Shown in pieces: positions 61,132-63,315 of a DNA stretch of 63,315 nucleotides; positions within the stretch are counted from its first letter, which is position 1, and each line of letters opens with the position of its first letter. The position numbers were made by a program, and so were the translations under genes. Source of the DNA: UBA2040 sp002384725 (GTDB lineage: Bacteria; Bacteroidota; Bacteroidia; Flavobacteriales_D; Crocinitomicaceae); assembly GCA_963926475.1 (NCBI GenBank), contig CAWUXE010000017.1, positions 1 to 63,315 of the forward strand, read 5' to 3'. The notes under the pieces were generated by a model. The model was not told the origin of the DNA. It searched no databases and worked only from the letters and a program-made list of their open reading frames with translations.

Positions 61132-62092
61132 AACTTATTTTTTAAGTTTAGAAACTAAGATCTCGTGGGGTGTTTTTTCTTTAAAAGCACCGTAAGGTCT
61201 GTTAAAGTTATAAAATTGTTCCCAATCACTCATTTTTTTATGAAGATCAACATCGTCCTTGTACTCTAACAGCTGGTAAAACTCCATTTTATCAGTCAAA
61301 TGAGAACGTTCAACTTTTCCATTATGCTGAGGAGTTCCTGGCTTAATAAATCTATGCCTCATTCCTAGATCTTGAACATGCCAGTGAAATTTAGATTGAA
61401 ATTCATGGCCATTGTCCGTTTATATTGTATTGATCCTAAAAGGGAATTTATCAACCACGTAATTTACAAAGTCTATGGAGCTTAACTCGTTATGTTTTTG
61501 GTAAACTTTTAAAGCTCTTATTCGTGTTGCATCATCTATTGCTGTATACTGAAAGCGCTTTATTTTCTGTCCAGCATCATCTTGTAAAATCATGAATTTG
61601 ACATCCACTTGTACATGATGGTAGGTGTGTCTTTAGAGTGCCGCTGTGCATGCATTGCCCGTCTCGTAGTCGGGGTTCTATCAAGTCGTTCTACGTTATG
61701 ACGTTTTAGGGCTCTATACACACTTGACTCCGAGATATTAATGTCATGATATCTTTCCATGTACCATTTAATTCTCCAAGTCCCCAGTTTGTGTTCGGAT
61801 CTTAGTTTTAAATATTAGTTCAACAACTTCTGCGCTCAAATGATTTCCGAAAGTCTCGCATTCTCTCTTGTTACGAAGCAATCCGTTTTCTCCTTCGTCT
61901 TCAAACTTTTTTTTCCAGTTGAAAAACGTTGTTTTTATCACTCCATACGTCTCGTAGGCCTTTTTACAACTTCCAATATCCTGAGCAAACTTTAAAACCC
62001 GAATCTTCAGTCGAAACTGCAAGTATTTCTCTATTTTCTTTGTCTTTTTCATAATGGCAACTCTATATTAATTATTTAATAATAGAGTTCAC
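61122..62092 (-). mobile_element. Degenerate IS481-family insertion sequence
   Basis: About 970 bp with 8-bp inverted ends GTGAACTC (61122-61129) and GAGTTCAC (62085-62092). It holds a single transposase gene in the minus direction, broken as described below. No target duplication was found. The ends are provisional. Confidence 0.6.
61135..62052 (-). pseudogene. IS481-type DDE transposase, inactivated
   Basis: N-terminal helix-turn-helix (KKAYETYGVIKTTFFNWKKK), DDE integrase core with YTAIDDATRIRALKVY, TDNGHEF and KPGTPQHNGKVERSH (Asp, Asp, Glu). Broken by frameshifts near 61770 and 61612 and by TAA at 61420-61422, in place of the Gln of INTIQTDNGHEF. A full-length product is not possible; the 5' end codes normally from ATG 62052. 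Confidence 0.85.
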
Positions 62093-62122
62093 CTTATGTT
62101 GACGTATTCACAGCATTAGTAT

Positions 62123-62668
62123 TTATAAATGCATAAGTCTAATCCGTTTTTCATTGATAAATATGAAATGTCCTACTCTTGATGTGTTACCCTCTAAAAT
62201 CTGATTAAATAACATTTTTAAATTCTCGGGAACTTCAATTTCAACTTTGTCAAAATAAATATATGTACTATCATTAATTAGTTTTAAGATGATGTTGATT
62301 GATTGTTCGCTTGAATCAACTTTATGAAAGTAACGAGATTGGTCAAGAAATAATTTAAATTGTGTTGTGTCGGGCACCTTTGTTTTAGAAATGATATGAT
62401 TTAATACATACTCATATTGTGACCCATCGGTCTGGGGTGCCTTTAGTTTTATTTCTCTAACACTCACTTTATATGTATATCCCCATTCAAAGTTAAAGCC
62501 ATCCAAATATTCAATAGGTGAATCGGGAGAATTTAAAATTAACCTTTTGAAATGTTCATAGTTTTGAAAAGATAGGCTGGGGTCGATTGTTATGGTCCTA
62601 TCTGAGTCAGTTTGACCAAATGAACTCATAGAAATAAACGCTATTATATGGATTAAGAATAATTTCAT
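62123..62668 (-). CDS. Secreted DUF4377-like protein
   Basis: 181 residues, signal peptide ending SSFGQ. The central YLDGFNFEWGYTYKVSVREI and PQTDGSQYEYVLNHIISKTK fit the DUF4377 pattern (E.F.yE.GYeY.L.V). Function unknown. Flanked by the IS element and an attC-like repeat. Confidence 0.7.
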   Translation of the reverse strand: MKLFLIHIIAFISMSSFGQTDSDRTITIDPSLSFQNYEHFKRLILNSPDSPIEYLDGFNFEWGYTYKVSVREIKLKAPQTDGSQYEYVLNHIISKTKVPDTTQFKLFLDQSRYFHKVDSSEQSINIILKLINDSTYIYFDKVEIEVPENLKMLFNQILEGNTSRVGHFIFINEKRIRLMHL

Positions 62669-62684
62669 TTTTCAATTTATTAAT

Positions 62685-62811
62685 GCTAACGTTTGTGTAA
62701 GAGCATTAGCGGATTTATACGCACTACCTTTCTGATTGCAAGATATTGAATTAAAACAAAAAACGGTTTGAGATCACTCCCAAACCGCTATTGCTTTTAT
62801 ACTTTGTTAGC
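62685..62811. repeat. Nested inverted repeat, attC-like in layout
   Basis: Outer arms GCTAAC (62685-62690) and GTTAGC (62806-62811). Inner arms GCATTAGCGG (62703-62712) and CCGCTATTGC (62785-62794), 9 of 10 pairing. Spacers of 12 and 11 nt lie between outer and inner arms. The total of 127 bp is within the size range of integron attC sites, though the box sequences do not match the classic GTTRRRY exactly. Confidence 0.45.
62758..62787 (-). terminator. Intrinsic terminator of the TonB-dependent receptor gene
   Basis: Minus strand CGGTTTG-10 nt-CAAACCG followed by TTTTTTG, about 76 bp after the receptor stop. It lies inside the nested repeat. Confidence 0.7.
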
Positions 62812-62862
62812 CTTTCGTTTTTTTCAATCAGTTATATAAAGGTAGTTTTTAAAAATATGTGT

Positions 62863-63315
62863 TTAAAAATTAAGGCTATATTTTAAAACTGGAATCAACC
62901 CATTTTGTTCGCTTTTGGTGGTTGCTATTCTGTTGGTTAATTCGTCAAAGAAATATTCTGGCTCATTTTCATTTGATCTACTTGTTATATTTTGGATATT
63001 GAGACTTAAATTGTGTGTAGTTTTTGTTTTATTCCATTGGTAATTAATGCCCAAATCAAAACGATAATAAGCTTTTACTTTTTCTGTAAAAGGTGTGGTT
63101 AAGAAAACTTTGGTTTGGCCAGCTATAGAAGCCGCTTCATCAATTCCGGTATAACGTTGGCCGCCTGCTAATACAAATTTAGCGTTTATGCCAAAGGTTT
63201 TATTGCCCGTTGTACCAACTGCAAATTCTTTTCCGCTCAACAAATTAAATACATAATTTCCATTAAATCTCGTGTTTAAATAGTTGCCGTTGCCCACTTT
63301 GTATTTTGAATCGTA
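62863..63315 (-). CDS. TonB-dependent outer-membrane receptor, C-terminal part
   Basis: Frame open from the window edge for 150 codons to TAA. Alternating beta-strand pattern with NYLNTRFNGNYVFNLLSGKE, VKAYYRFDLGINYQW and a C-terminus LIPVLKYSLNF ending in Phe, as in barrel proteins. The NxNLSLNIQNIT segment is typical of Bacteroidota TonB-dependent receptors. The N-terminus lies outside the window; substrate unknown. Confidence 0.82.
   Translation of the reverse strand, partial: YDSKYKVGNGNYLNTRFNGNYVFNLLSGKEFAVGTTGNKTFGINAKFVLAGGQRYTGIDEAASIAGQTKVFLTTPFTEKVKAYYRFDLGINYQWNKTKTTHNLSLNIQNITSRSNENEPEYFFDELTNRIATTKSEQNGLIPVLKYSLNF

Noticed and set aside
11902..62052. Reassignment of TAA to a sense codon
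   Set aside because: Several intact genes (mtaB, rocD, DUF2452, holA) end in TAA at the normal family length, and nothing coherent follows. TAA occurs internally only in genes with other signs of loss or in non-essential ones.
1..63315. CRISPR array, rRNA operon or prophage
   Set aside because: No regularly spaced repeats, no rRNA sequence and no phage structural genes were seen on reading both strands.

Overview
The window reads as chromosome of a Bacteroidota bacterium, most likely Flavobacteriales and possibly near Crocinitomicaceae/Fluviicola. That placement is an inference from gene content and signals. DNA polymerase III alpha carries a fused N-terminal DEDD exonuclease. There are DUF1573, DUF2452 and DUF5723 proteins, MtaB, DapD and ATP-type PEP carboxykinase. 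Several promoters match TTTG-N19-TAnnTTTG, the Bacteroidota housekeeping consensus, and ribosome binding sites are weak. The DNA is AT-rich by eye. No rRNA, CRISPR array or prophage was seen; one tRNA gene is present.

Left edge (1-2600): the 5' part of a metal-efflux RND adaptor with two His-rich small proteins upstream, then a junk-like stretch with gene ends, a truncated copy of a short inverted-repeat element, two intrinsic terminators, a tRNA-Arg and a possible tRNA relic. From 2650 to 56400 the window is mostly core genome. It holds clpS, cdd, mtaB, yaaA, a DASS transporter, rocD, a di-haem peroxidase, pckA, tspO, corA, an aminopeptidase, a stomatin-like gene, dnaA, dnaE, def, ruvX, dapD, nth, a CoA-type Nudix gene, a four-gene metal ABC transporter, ndk, pepT, holA, rsmE, a short surface-polysaccharide cluster (48-52.5 kb) and a threonine aldolase. 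The metal transporter includes a permease fused to a DtxR-like domain and has a DtxR-like palindrome in its promoter.

The core is interspersed with an unusual number of decayed genes. These include elbB (two in-frame stops), pspA and a DUF5723 gene (each an N-terminus joined to a C-terminus by internal deletion), an ECF-sigma-like gene, a patatin-like gene, a sugar-nucleotide epimerase N-terminus and several anonymous C-terminal fragments. A 152-bp element with perfect 15-bp terminal inverted repeats lies at 42.7 kb, and a truncated second copy lies at 2.0 kb.

Right part (57-63.3 kb) looks accessory. It has two DoxX-like genes, a compact Crp/Fnr - DoxX - tandem-CDGSH - YceI - membrane-protein group (a plausible small redox module), a truncated zinc-ribbon/VSR-like endonuclease, a broken IS481-type transposase and a DUF4377-like secreted protein, ending in the C-terminus of a TonB-dependent receptor. 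Gaps between these genes carry nested inverted repeats with GCTAAC/GTTAGC ends that resemble integron attC sites in layout. This is the least explained signal in the window.
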